From the NCBI GenBank assembly GCA_003553825.1, contig PWFL01000018.1:1-13960 (forward strand): a DNA stretch of 13,960 bases, written 5' to 3'. Shown here piece by piece: positions 1 to 7,119 of the stretch; within the stretch, counting starts at the first letter, position 1; each line of letters begins with the position of its first letter. A program made the translations under genes and the position numbers. The notes beneath the pieces were generated by a model. That model was not told the DNA's origin. It searched no databases and was given only the letters and a program-made list of their open reading frames with translations. The stretch comes from Candidatus Iainarchaeum sp. (GTDB taxonomy: Archaea; B1Sed10-29).

Positions 1-2
1 GA

Positions 3-125
3 GAAAAAAGACACGGAGACCAATACGGAATCTCATTCACCGCAACCAAAAAAGAAGCAAAAAACGCCTTAAACTCAGCAGAAAAATTCACTAGAAGAAT
101 GGAAGAGCTCTTAGAAAACAAGTAA
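3..125 (+). CDS. 3' end of an unrecognised protein gene (partial)
   Basis: An open frame enters from the left edge and ends at the TAA at 123-125, giving the last 40 residues of a protein. The tail is hydrophilic and rich in Lys, Glu and Ala. It includes the stretch GISFTATKKEA followed by a likely amphipathic helix ending in EELLENK. I do not recognise the family. The frame is taken as coding because it stays open from the edge to its stop and shows the A-rich bias of the other coding strands here. It converges on the long minus-strand operon, leaving about 70 bases between the two stop codons. Its function cannot be judged from this fragment. Confidence 0.55.
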   Translation, partial: EKRHGDQYGISFTATKKEAKNALNSAEKFTRRMEELLENK

Positions 126-130
126 AAAAA
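124..130 (-). terminator. T-run, possible terminator of the minus-strand operon
   Basis: On the minus strand a run of seven T residues lies about 70 bases past the GatE stop codon. A shorter run of five T lies at 166-170. Archaeal RNA polymerase commonly terminates at T-rich tracts without needing a hairpin, so this is the plausible end of the long operon. The T-run also overlaps the last codon and the stop of the convergent + strand gene, so it would act just past the operon's own genes. Placement is inferred from base composition only. Confidence 0.4.
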
Positions 131-140
131 TTGTGGTCAA

Positions 141-159
141 GCCTCGGGTGGGATTTGAA
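141..159 (-). other. tRNA 3'-end-like fragment (possible integration-site remnant)
   Basis: Read on the minus strand, these 19 bases run TTCAAAT-CCCAC-CCGAGGC. This matches a tRNA T-loop, the 3' strand of a T-stem and the 3' strand of a seven-base acceptor stem. The bases upstream (CTAAGA) cannot form the matching T-stem half, and the rest of a tRNA would have to lie inside gatE. It is therefore not a complete tRNA gene. Fragments made of exactly the 3' end of a tRNA are typical of attachment sites left by tRNA-targeting integrases. No integrase is visible in the window, and a chance match cannot be excluded. Confidence 0.35.
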
Positions 160-197
160 TCTTAGAAAAATTTCCTATTAGTATAGATTGACTCAAT

Positions 198-2081
198 TCA
201 TTTGTCCATCTTCTCTTCAAGCAACCTTGAAACCGTTTCTCCATCTACTTTGCCTTGATATTCCTTCATCATTTGACCCATTATCACTTTGAAGGCTCTA
301 TGAGGATTCTCTTCCACTAATTCTTGGTTTTCATTTATCTTTTCCTCGATTTTATCCTCTATCTCTTGTTCTGAGATCTTTTCTAAATCTTCTTCCTCTA
401 TTATTTGATCTATTGATCTCTCTGGATCCTTTGATTTTATCTTTATAATCTCTCCTACAGCGTCTTTTGGGAACTTACCCTTCTCTAGAGATTTGAAGAT
501 CTCTTTGTAATTTTCTGGGGTTAATTCCTCTGTATTAACATCTTCTAGCTCTTTCAGAGTGTTGGTAAAGGTGGTTGCTATGGTGGTTGGATCCACTTCT
601 GTTTCTTTGATTATCTTTCTTATATTATTGATATGAGGTGATTTTAGTGATTGTTTTGATAGTTCGCTGCTGATTCCTTTTTCTTCGAGTTCTTCAGTTA
701 TTTTCTCTGGCTTTGGAGGTGTTTTCTCTTCTATATCCTTCTTTTCTTCTTCGTTAACTTTTATGGTAGGTATATCGGTTTCAGGATACATTCTTCTCTC
801 GGATCCGAGCGGTCTTAGGTACTTTGTCTTTGCTTCTTCAATTGATTTCCTGGTCTCTGGAGGTACTCCTTCTTTTGCCTTTTTTATTCTTTTTTCCAGT
901 TCTTTTAGAACTTCCTTAGCTTTTTCAGGATCTTCGGAAGCTATCAGTATGATGGAATCTTCTTGGGATAGGTCTTTATCTTCTTTGATCTCCTCTATGT
1001 TTTCCTCTATACTGTATTTGCCGAGATCTTCGTCCGTGTGTATCACTCCTGGTATTCCTAGTGTTTCGGCTATGTGCGCTAGTTCGGTTCCGAACCTGTG
1101 ATCAGTCAAGAGTTCTTTTCCCAGTATTCCTTTGAATTTAGGCACTACGTATCCGTATACGCCTCCTCCTTTACTTATTGCTTTTTTCATGAATCCTGGA
1201 GCATCTTCTTCAAAGTATTTAGTGAAATCCTGTATTGATAGATCTATCTTCCCTATATCTCTTTCATTAATCTCTTCCTTGATCTCGAGTAGGTTTAGCT
1301 GTCTTTTTACTTCGTTCTCTATTATTTCTTCGAGTTCGTCTATTTCCTGTATTCCTTTTATCTCAACTCTGTTTCCTTGTTTTATGGATAGGTTCAGGTC
1401 TTGCCTTATTGTTCCCAGTCCTCTTTTCACTTTTCCGGTTGTTCTGAGCATTGTGCCTATTCTTAAAGCTGTTTCTTTGATTTCTTCCGGGGTTCCTTTT
1501 ATTATACCTGTGGCTATCTCCACTAGAGGTATTCCTAGCCGGTCCAGTCTGTACTCTTTTTTTCCTTTTGTTTCTCCGAGTATCCCCGCGCTCTCTTCTT
1601 CCAGGAACACTCCTTCTATATCGATTTCAAGTGGTTTTTCTATGTGTCCGTTGTCTCCGATCATAGCTGTTCTTTGGAACCCGGTGGTGTTTGATCCGTC
1701 CACAACTGTTTTTCTCATAACGTTTATCTCGTCGAATATATCGCAGTTCAGCATTTTAGCTATTATTAGAGCTAATTCGAATGCTTCTTTATCTATTGGG
1801 TGTGGTGGCTCTGAATCTGTTTCTACTAGGCAGGTTGAGTCTTTGTATAAGCTGTATATGAATTGTTTTTGTTTTATTGCTTCTTTTGCTGCTGCTGGAT
1901 CCATTTTTCCTAGTTCGCTTTCCGTTGGTCTTATGTATCTGCTTATTTTTTGAATTGATTTTTCTGGTTCCTCTGTCATGTGGGAACTGCAGCTGCAGAA
2001 TAATTTATCTGTGTCCAGCCTCTGATGGAATTCTAACCCTGCTTTTAGTTCCAGTTCTTCGTATTGTGGTTTTTCTGTCAT
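198..2081 (-). CDS. gatE: Glu-tRNA(Gln) amidotransferase subunit E
   Basis: GatE pairs with GatD in the archaeal enzyme that turns Glu-tRNA(Gln) into Gln-tRNA(Gln). GatE binds the tRNA and activates the glutamyl group with ATP, and GatD supplies the ammonia. The 627-residue length is normal. The GatB/GatE core starts with LKAGLEFHQRL, and a zinc-type pair C29-x-C31 lies in KLFCSCSS. The AspRS-like insertion characteristic of GatE rather than GatB is at about 283-405. The helical YqeY-like tail that contacts tRNA fills about 470-627. The core motif GTIRQDLN is also present. The ATG start is one base after the stop of the kinase gene, and no clear Shine-Dalgarno sequence is seen, so translation is probably coupled. 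It is the last gene of the operon. Identification is secure. Confidence 0.95.
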   Translation of the reverse strand: MTEKPQYEELELKAGLEFHQRLDTDKLFCSCSSHMTEEPEKSIQKISRYIRPTESELGKMDPAAAKEAIKQKQFIYSLYKDSTCLVETDSEPPHPIDKEAFELALIIAKMLNCDIFDEINVMRKTVVDGSNTTGFQRTAMIGDNGHIEKPLEIDIEGVFLEEESAGILGETKGKKEYRLDRLGIPLVEIATGIIKGTPEEIKETALRIGTMLRTTGKVKRGLGTIRQDLNLSIKQGNRVEIKGIQEIDELEEIIENEVKRQLNLLEIKEEINERDIGKIDLSIQDFTKYFEEDAPGFMKKAISKGGGVYGYVVPKFKGILGKELLTDHRFGTELAHIAETLGIPGVIHTDEDLGKYSIEENIEEIKEDKDLSQEDSIILIASEDPEKAKEVLKELEKRIKKAKEGVPPETRKSIEEAKTKYLRPLGSERRMYPETDIPTIKVNEEEKKDIEEKTPPKPEKITEELEEKGISSELSKQSLKSPHINNIRKIIKETEVDPTTIATTFTNTLKELEDVNTEELTPENYKEIFKSLEKGKFPKDAVGEIIKIKSKDPERSIDQIIEEEDLEKISEQEIEDKIEEKINENQELVEENPHRAFKVIMGQMMKEYQGKVDGETVSRLLEEKMDK

Positions 2082-2082
2082 T

Positions 2083-2634
2083 TTAATCGTTTTTTATTGT
2101 TTTCATGAATTTATCTATTTTTTTGTACAAGGTTTCTAGATCTGAGTTGTTCGTGATTGTTTTTTCCGCCATCTGTATTGCTTTATCCGCTCCTTTCTGT
2201 TTTCTGTCTCTTCTGTCTCTTTCCAGGAATTTTTGTTTTTCATCGGGCTCGTCTTCACTTCTTCTTTTGAATCTTATATCTGGATCGGCTTTTATCTCTA
2301 TTAGATGGAATTCGCATGGTTTTTTCTGTATGTACTCTACTTCTTCCGGTGATAGAAACCCATTCATAACTATTTTTTCCCAGTCTTTGTTTTCTATTAT
2401 GTTGTATAGTTCTTTTGCTAGTCCTGCTCTTCCTTTTTCTTTTCTTAGTTCGTCTCCTTCTTTTGATAGGTTGTGTTTTGTTACTTTTTTTTCTTTTTCT
2501 TCGAGTCTTTTTTTGAGTGCGTCCGAGAAGGTTAGTGTGTTGTAGTTGTATTCTTTTTTCAGGTATCTTGCTACAACGTCTTTTCCCGCTCTGTGGTATC
2601 CTGTTAGCCCTATTATTTTTCTTTCTGTTTCCAT
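2083..2634 (-). CDS. Small P-loop nucleotide kinase (dephospho-CoA kinase/UPF0200-like)
   Basis: This 183-residue protein opens with a Walker A loop, GLTGYHRAGKD at about 10-20. Its last position is Asp rather than Ser/Thr, as in some nucleoside-monophosphate kinases. It then shows features of the CoaE/UPF0200 branch: FSDALKKRLEE after the first helix, ELRKEKGRAGLAKEL, and GFLSPEEVEYIQ followed by a strand IEIKADPDIRFKRR. The last of these is a lid-like basic segment. The substrate cannot be told: dephospho-CoA, a nucleotide or an RNA end are all possible. It sits between gatD and gatE with gaps of 9 bases and 1 base, and GAGGCG upstream is a reasonable Shine-Dalgarno sequence. The fold is clear; the function is inferred. 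Confidence 0.75.
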   Translation of the reverse strand: METERKIIGLTGYHRAGKDVVARYLKKEYNYNTLTFSDALKKRLEEKEKKVTKHNLSKEGDELRKEKGRAGLAKELYNIIENKDWEKIVMNGFLSPEEVEYIQKKPCEFHLIEIKADPDIRFKRRSEDEPDEKQKFLERDRRDRKQKGADKAIQMAEKTITNNSDLETLYKKIDKFMKTIKND

Positions 2635-2643
2635 AGTTACGCC

Positions 2644-3969
2644 TCAGTATAGGAATGTTTTCGGGTGTGATCTTTTAGTTATTTCGCCTCTCAGGTTTTT
2701 CTTGATTTTTTCTTTGATTTTTTCTTGATCTTTTTCGGTTGCTAGTAGCCACCCTAGTTTCACGTAGGCTGTTTCGGTTGTCATATCTTGTCCTGGGATT
2801 GCTCCGGCTTCGTGGTATAGTTTTCTCAGGTTTTTGTACACGTTTGGATTGACTCTGCCGTAGATGCATTGGCTTGTACCTATCACTGGTTTCCCTTTTT
2901 TGGTTATTTCTTTTATTTTAGGTATCCATGTTTTTTCCGTTTGTGTTGGCATGTGTCCTAGTCCCGTGCCTTCTAGAACGTAGCCTTTGTAGTTTTTTTC
3001 TTCGTAGTGGTTGATTATTTCTGGATCGGCTTCTGGGTAGGCTTTTATTATAGCTATTTTTTTCTCGAACCCTTTCTCTGCTTTGGTTTTTTTATTCTGG
3101 TATTCTCGGTGTTCTTGTAGTTTATTTATTTTTCCGTTTGGTTTTATTTTGGCTATTGGTTTGTCGTTTATTGGTCTGAATGTGTCTCTTCTGCTGGTGT
3201 GCATTTTCCTGGCTTTTGTTCCTCTTATGTAGTAGCAGTGGTCATCGTTCATTGTCGCGTGCATCACTATCCCGACTTCTCCTATGTTGCTTTGTGCTGC
3301 TGCTATTGATGCGCAGGTTAGATTCATTGATGCGTCGGTTGATCCCCTGTCTATTGATCTTTGTGCTCCTGTTAATACTACTGGTTTTGTGAGTTTTGTT
3401 AGCATGAATGATAGTGCTGCTGAGGTGTAGTGCATTGTGTCGGTTCCGTGTGTTATTACTACTCCTCTTGATCCGTTGTTTAGTTCTTGTTTTACTTTTT
3501 CAGCTAGTTTTTCCCATACTTTGGAGTGCATGTCTTCGCTGGCTATTTGGCTTACTTGTTCGTAGTTTCTGATGTATGCGTGTTCAGTTATTTCCGGGGT
3601 TTGTGCCACTATTTCTTCTGCGGTTAGTGCTGGTTCCACTCCTCCTGTTTCGTATTCCACTTTGCTGGATATTGTTCCTCCGGTTGATAAAAGAGATATC
3701 GGGGGTTTTGATTCGTCCTGTTCTATTTCTCTTGTTTTTTTCTTTTTCTTTCTTTTTTCAAGCTTCTCTATTTCTAGGTCTTTGGTGTTCTCTATTCCTA
3801 TGTTGTAGCCGTTATCCATTTTTATGGTGATGCAGTCCGGTTCGCTCATCTCGGTGTTGGGCATCAGTACTCCTTCGTAGGTTTTTTCTCTTTTTTTGAT
3901 TTTTATTCTGTCGAGCGGGGATGCGTTTTTTTCTTTGAGTTTTTTCTTTACTTTTTTTGAGTAATCCAT
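2644..3969 (-). CDS. gatD: Glu-tRNA(Gln) amidotransferase subunit D (asparaginase-like)
   Basis: GatD is the glutaminase/asparaginase-type subunit that releases ammonia for GatE. The 441-residue length is usual. Residues 1-75 form the small N-terminal domain, followed by a very basic linker (RKKKKKTR, about 73-80). The asparaginase fold shows all the expected catalytic residues: Thr99 in STGGTIS, Thr176-Asp177 in THGTDTMHYT, and Lys255 in RKMHTSRRDTF. The TGAQRSIDRGSTD segment is typical of GatD. The ATG has GAGGATC a few bases upstream as Shine-Dalgarno. It lies 21 bases after elp3 and 9 bases before the kinase gene. Separation of gatD from gatE by a kinase gene is the only oddity. Confidence 0.95.
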   Translation of the reverse strand: MDYSKKVKKKLKEKNASPLDRIKIKKREKTYEGVLMPNTEMSEPDCITIKMDNGYNIGIENTKDLEIEKLEKRKKKKKTREIEQDESKPPISLLSTGGTISSKVEYETGGVEPALTAEEIVAQTPEITEHAYIRNYEQVSQIASEDMHSKVWEKLAEKVKQELNNGSRGVVITHGTDTMHYTSAALSFMLTKLTKPVVLTGAQRSIDRGSTDASMNLTCASIAAAQSNIGEVGIVMHATMNDDHCYYIRGTKARKMHTSRRDTFRPINDKPIAKIKPNGKINKLQEHREYQNKKTKAEKGFEKKIAIIKAYPEADPEIINHYEEKNYKGYVLEGTGLGHMPTQTEKTWIPKIKEITKKGKPVIGTSQCIYGRVNPNVYKNLRKLYHEAGAIPGQDMTTETAYVKLGWLLATEKDQEKIKEKIKKNLRGEITKRSHPKTFLY

Positions 3970-3990
3970 CTTGATCCTCTTTATTTGTTT

Positions 3991-5559
3991 TTATAGTTGT
4001 TTTTTCATATAAGGGGTTTGGAGCTTATAACCTTTTTTTCTGTAGTACTCCCTTGCTCCTATTCCTGATATAACTAGCATTTTGTCTTTGTTGTTTTTTC
4101 TTGCTATTTTTTCAGCTTCTTGGAGTAGTTTTTCTCCGTATCCTTTGTGTTGTACTCCTTTTTTCTCAGTTTCTTTGTTTTTTATTGGTTTGGATGGTCC
4201 GTATACGTGGAGTTCTCTTATTCCTGCAGTTTTTTCATCTATATCTTGCCTATGTGATTTTTCAGGAAAGCTGAGTCTTGTGAATCCTATTATTTTATCT
4301 TGTATTGGGTCTTCTATTGATATGAAGGTTTCTTCTGTGTTTTCTGTTTTGTAGTTTTTGGTTTTTATCTTGGTAGCTTCGGGTTCTTCGTCTCTTATCT
4401 CTCTGTACCTTATTTCTCTGGTATCTATACCTATCTTCTCGGCTTTTTCATCCACGAGTGTTCTCAGGTTGCTGGAAGTCACCCCTCTTTTTATGAGTTT
4501 TGCAGGTATGTCTCTTTGTGTTCTCATTACTCTTACGTATTTTGGTATGTGTTTTCTTGCTTTTGCAAGTAGCTCTATGGTTTTTTCTTCTCCGTAGAAG
4601 CTCCATTCATCGTTTTTCCATTTTTCGTATAGTTCTGTTTTTTGCCCGGTTTTTTCAGGATTTGTTAGTAGTGTGGGGTAGATCTTGAGCATGTCCGGTT
4701 TGTACTTTGGGTTTTGGAATAACTCTTTAAACATCTCCAGATCTTTTTCAGGAGTGGATCCGGGTAGGTTGGGCATTATATGGTAGTTGAGTTTTAATAG
4801 AGAAGTTCTTGCGGATTTTGTTGCTTCTGTAACGTCTTTGACTGTGTGTTTTCTCTTGATTTTTTTGTAGATTTCATTGTCAGGGTGCTGTACGCCTATT
4901 TCTGCTCTTGTTCCACCTAGCGAAAGCATTTTATTAACTTGTGATTGCTTGCAGTAGTCTGGTCTGGTTTCGAATGTTATCCCTATGCATCTGTGTTCTG
5001 CTTCTTCGTTTTTCTTTTTTGCTTGTTCTATGTTTTTTGATTCTTCTTTGTTCAGTCCGTCCAACGCGTTTTTAACGAATTTCTCCATGTATTCTGGATG
5101 TGCTGGTAGTGTTCCTCCCATGAGTATTAACTCTATCTTGTCCGTGGGGTGCCCTATGTCCTTTAATTGATTTAATCTGTTTTGAACTTGTTTTTTAGCT
5201 TTGTACTGGTTTTTTTCCGCTCTCATTGCTGCTGGTTCTTCTCCTGTGTAACTCTTTGGAGTTCCTTCTTTTTTGTCCGTTCCTCCAGGGCAGTATATGC
5301 ATTCTCCTGGACATTCTAGCGGTTTTGTCATTATTGCTATGATTGATACTCCTGAGATCGTTCTGGTTGGTTTTTTGCGTAGTATTGGTTTGAGTTTTTC
5401 TCTTTGTTTTTCATTCGCTGCTTCGAGTATTTCACTGTTTTTTGGTATTCTTTCAAGTCCGTGTTTTTTTGCCAGTGTTTTTTTGAGTTTTTCTATTTCT
5501 TCAGTGGTTTCCAGGTCTTTTTGAATTATTTTTGCTATTGCTTCTTCTGAAAAGTTCAT
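3991..5559 (-). CDS. elp3: Elp3 tRNA wobble-uridine modification enzyme (radical SAM + acetyltransferase)
   Basis: Elp3 makes the carboxymethyl-type group on uridine 34 of tRNA using radical SAM chemistry and acetyl-CoA. In archaea it works as a single protein. The 522 residues contain a basic N-terminal tRNA-binding region, the iron-sulfur cysteines C83, C87 and C90 (ECPGECIYCPGG), and the family signature SYTGEEPAAMRA. A radical SAM barrel runs to about 380. A GNAT acetyltransferase domain follows at about 385-522, with the acetyl-CoA loop region GVQHKGYGEKLL and a terminal SGIGAREYYRKKGY. The cysteine spacing is CX3CX2C. The start is supported by GGTGA four bases before the ATG. It lies 38 bases after the exported protein gene and 21 bases before gatD. 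Confidence 0.95.
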   Translation of the reverse strand: MNFSEEAIAKIIQKDLETTEEIEKLKKTLAKKHGLERIPKNSEILEAANEKQREKLKPILRKKPTRTISGVSIIAIMTKPLECPGECIYCPGGTDKKEGTPKSYTGEEPAAMRAEKNQYKAKKQVQNRLNQLKDIGHPTDKIELILMGGTLPAHPEYMEKFVKNALDGLNKEESKNIEQAKKKNEEAEHRCIGITFETRPDYCKQSQVNKMLSLGGTRAEIGVQHPDNEIYKKIKRKHTVKDVTEATKSARTSLLKLNYHIMPNLPGSTPEKDLEMFKELFQNPKYKPDMLKIYPTLLTNPEKTGQKTELYEKWKNDEWSFYGEEKTIELLAKARKHIPKYVRVMRTQRDIPAKLIKRGVTSSNLRTLVDEKAEKIGIDTREIRYREIRDEEPEATKIKTKNYKTENTEETFISIEDPIQDKIIGFTRLSFPEKSHRQDIDEKTAGIRELHVYGPSKPIKNKETEKKGVQHKGYGEKLLQEAEKIARKNNKDKMLVISGIGAREYYRKKGYKLQTPYMKKQL

Positions 5560-5586
5560 GGTTCACCTTTTTTATAGAATTTAGAG

Positions 5587-5606
5587 TTCTCCTATTCTTA
5601 GGAGAA
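5587..5606 (-). other. Perfect 8-bp stem-loop between the exported protein gene and elp3
   Basis: TTCTCCTA and TAGGAGAA form a perfect eight-base stem with a four-base loop. It spans the stop codon of the exported protein (5598-5600) and lies in the widest gap of the operon (38 bases), about 28 bases before the elp3 start. No T-run follows on the minus strand, so a simple terminator is unlikely. An RNA processing or stabilising hairpin that tunes elp3 relative to upstream genes is a fair guess. The pairing is seen directly; the role is inferred. Confidence 0.45.
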
Positions 5607-6746
5607 AAGATTTAGTAATGAGTAGAATGGTTGTAGTATTGGTAGTGTTAGGCTGTGTCCTTTTCCAAATCCTTTTAGTTTGGATCTGAGTGTTGGGTTT
5701 ACTGTTACTATTGATGATTGTTTTTCTATTTCTCTTCCCGTGGTATCGATTACTTCGTATTCTGCTGTGTATTGTCCTTCTTGGTTTATCTGTATTGGTA
5801 GTGTGAATTCTTTTGTTTCTCCTGGTATTACTTGAATTGTTTTTTGTTCTAATTGGTCCGCTACCCATTGTTTTGGTAGTGTTATTGGAGTGTAGGTGAA
5901 GTTTTCCACTGCTATGGAGTTACTTTTTATCTTTGATTGTATTTGTGCTGATTCTCCCGCGTTTTTGGATAGGTTTTGGGTTTTGAAGGTGTATGCGTGC
6001 CTGTCAACTTCTAGTGTGAGTTCTCTTGTTGCTCTGTCTGTGTAGTCGCTGTCGAGTTTTAGTTGTAGTGTGTGTTCTCCTGTTTGTGTGGGGGCAGTGG
6101 CTTCTATTGCTATGTAAGTTTCTCCCGTATCTATATTTTTGTCTTGAATGGTTTTGAGTGGTAAGGTTTCTTCTAAGAGTTTGTCCCTTGGAACGTGGTA
6201 GTAAGTTGATTCTATGTTTTCTAGTTCGGCTTCCCCCCAGGCGAATCTTCCGGTGTCCATGTCTCTTCTTACTAGTAGTTTGAATCTTTGTCCCGGTGCT
6301 ACTTTCCCTATATTTGTGGATTCGTCTCTTGGTAGTTCTTTTTTCACTGGGTATTCCATTGTTGTGGACAGCATTTTTTCTTCCAAGGTGTATATAATGG
6401 TGTTTGTCTGTGTTTCTCCGTCTTGGTCTATGAATGTTATTTCTGAGGTGTGGTTTCCCTCTTGATCAGGTGTGTTGGTTAGGTATATTGCTAGAGTGTT
6501 GTTTAAGTCTCTTATGAATGTTCCTAGGTCTTCCGAAGTTGCGTTTACCCAATTATTTTTCTCTATGTCTATCCTTATGTTTACTGGTAGGGGGTAGTTT
6601 CTCACTTCGGTTAGGTCCAGTGTTTCTCCTGGTTCAAGTGTTTGTTCTACTGGGCTTGTGATTTGTACTGTGGCTAGTGCCGTGGTTGATATCAGGATTA
6701 GTAGGATTAGTGTCTTTGGAGGGGTGATGGCTTTGAGTGTTTTCAT
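5598..6746 (-). CDS. Exported beta-rich protein of unknown function
   Basis: The 382-residue protein begins with a clear signal peptide: a basic start (MKTLKAITPPK), a hydrophobic core LILLILIS and an ALA cleavage-type site at about 23-25. The mature part is rich in Thr, Asn, Glu and alternating strand patterns. It includes LEPGETLDLTEVRNYPLPVNI and a later PGETKEFTLPIQINQEGQYTAEYEV, which resemble Ig-like/NEW3-type beta-sandwich modules of archaeal surface proteins. Several N-x-T/S sites would allow N-glycosylation. The last 18 residues (about 365-382) are hydrophobic and could be a membrane tail. No enzyme motif is visible. It sits between UPF0201 and elp3 with no clear Shine-Dalgarno sequence. 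I do not recognise a specific family. Confidence 0.75.
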   Translation of the reverse strand: MKTLKAITPPKTLILLILISTTALATVQITSPVEQTLEPGETLDLTEVRNYPLPVNIRIDIEKNNWVNATSEDLGTFIRDLNNTLAIYLTNTPDQEGNHTSEITFIDQDGETQTNTIIYTLEEKMLSTTMEYPVKKELPRDESTNIGKVAPGQRFKLLVRRDMDTGRFAWGEAELENIESTYYHVPRDKLLEETLPLKTIQDKNIDTGETYIAIEATAPTQTGEHTLQLKLDSDYTDRATRELTLEVDRHAYTFKTQNLSKNAGESAQIQSKIKSNSIAVENFTYTPITLPKQWVADQLEQKTIQVIPGETKEFTLPIQINQEGQYTAEYEVIDTTGREIEKQSSIVTVNPTLRSKLKGFGKGHSLTLPILQPFYSLLNLFS

Positions 6747-6763
6747 GTTTATTTTTGGTTTTT

Positions 6764-7105
6764 CTATTTATTTATCTGTTTGTGTTTTTCCACTTCTTCC
6801 CATGGTATTTCCAGGGTTATTTCCCCGGTGGCTGAGCTCACGTAGATTGAGAGTTTTCCAGTGCTAGCTCCTAGTTTGTCCAGATGTAGAAAGGTCTTTT
6901 TTCCTTTTTTGTTGTTTTTGAGTTCCTCTAGTAGTGTTTTTCTTATTTGCTGTTCTTTTGCTCTTTGCCATACGTCTTGGAAGTTTGCTTCTCCTTTTAA
7001 TTGTTTTTGTTCTTGTGTCAGTTGGGCTGTTGGCATTAGTTTTTTTATGTGTTCTTTGAGTTTTTCAGGGTTTTCAGTATTCCTTATTTTTGTCCGTATT
7101 TTCAT
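6764..7105 (-). CDS. UPF0201 family protein (probable RNA-binding)
   Basis: This 113-residue protein matches the archaeal UPF0201 pattern I recall. An N-terminal strand with NTENPEKLKEHIKKLMP is followed by LKGEANFQDVWQRAKEQQIRKTLLEEL, then a basic turn and KTFLHLDKLGASTGKLSIYV, ending in a strand GEITLEIPW. The family is small, archaeal and related to RNA-binding or exosome-associated proteins; its exact role is not established. The ATG is preceded by AAGGTAAA, an acceptable Shine-Dalgarno sequence. It lies 14 bases after cca and 17 before the exported protein. The RNA-related neighbours fit an RNA role. Confidence 0.7.
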   Translation of the reverse strand: MKIRTKIRNTENPEKLKEHIKKLMPTAQLTQEQKQLKGEANFQDVWQRAKEQQIRKTLLEELKNNKKGKKTFLHLDKLGASTGKLSIYVSSATGEITLEIPWEEVEKHKQINK

Positions 7106-7119
7106 TTTACCTTTCCTCG

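Noticed and set aside
126..197. Complete or split tRNA gene on the minus strand
   Set aside because: Only 19 bases match a tRNA 3' end; the T-stem 5' half is missing and no GCCTCGG 5' acceptor strand was noticed in the window.
1132..1953. 273-codon + strand open frame opposite gatE
   Set aside because: It is antisense to the well-matched gatE gene, is dominated by Ser, Phe, Ile and Leu as expected for the complement of Lys/Glu-rich coding DNA, and has no family motif.
5581..5868. 95-codon minus-strand frame overlapping the end of the exported protein gene
   Set aside because: It is rich in Thr, Asn and Arg with no recognisable motif, and lies inside a longer frame that has a signal peptide and normal composition.
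6190..6260. GRFAWGEAELEN in the exported protein resembling GKFAWIETLEN of the transglutaminase-like protein
   Set aside because: The match is short, the surrounding residues differ and no transglutaminase Asp motif follows, so it is treated as chance.
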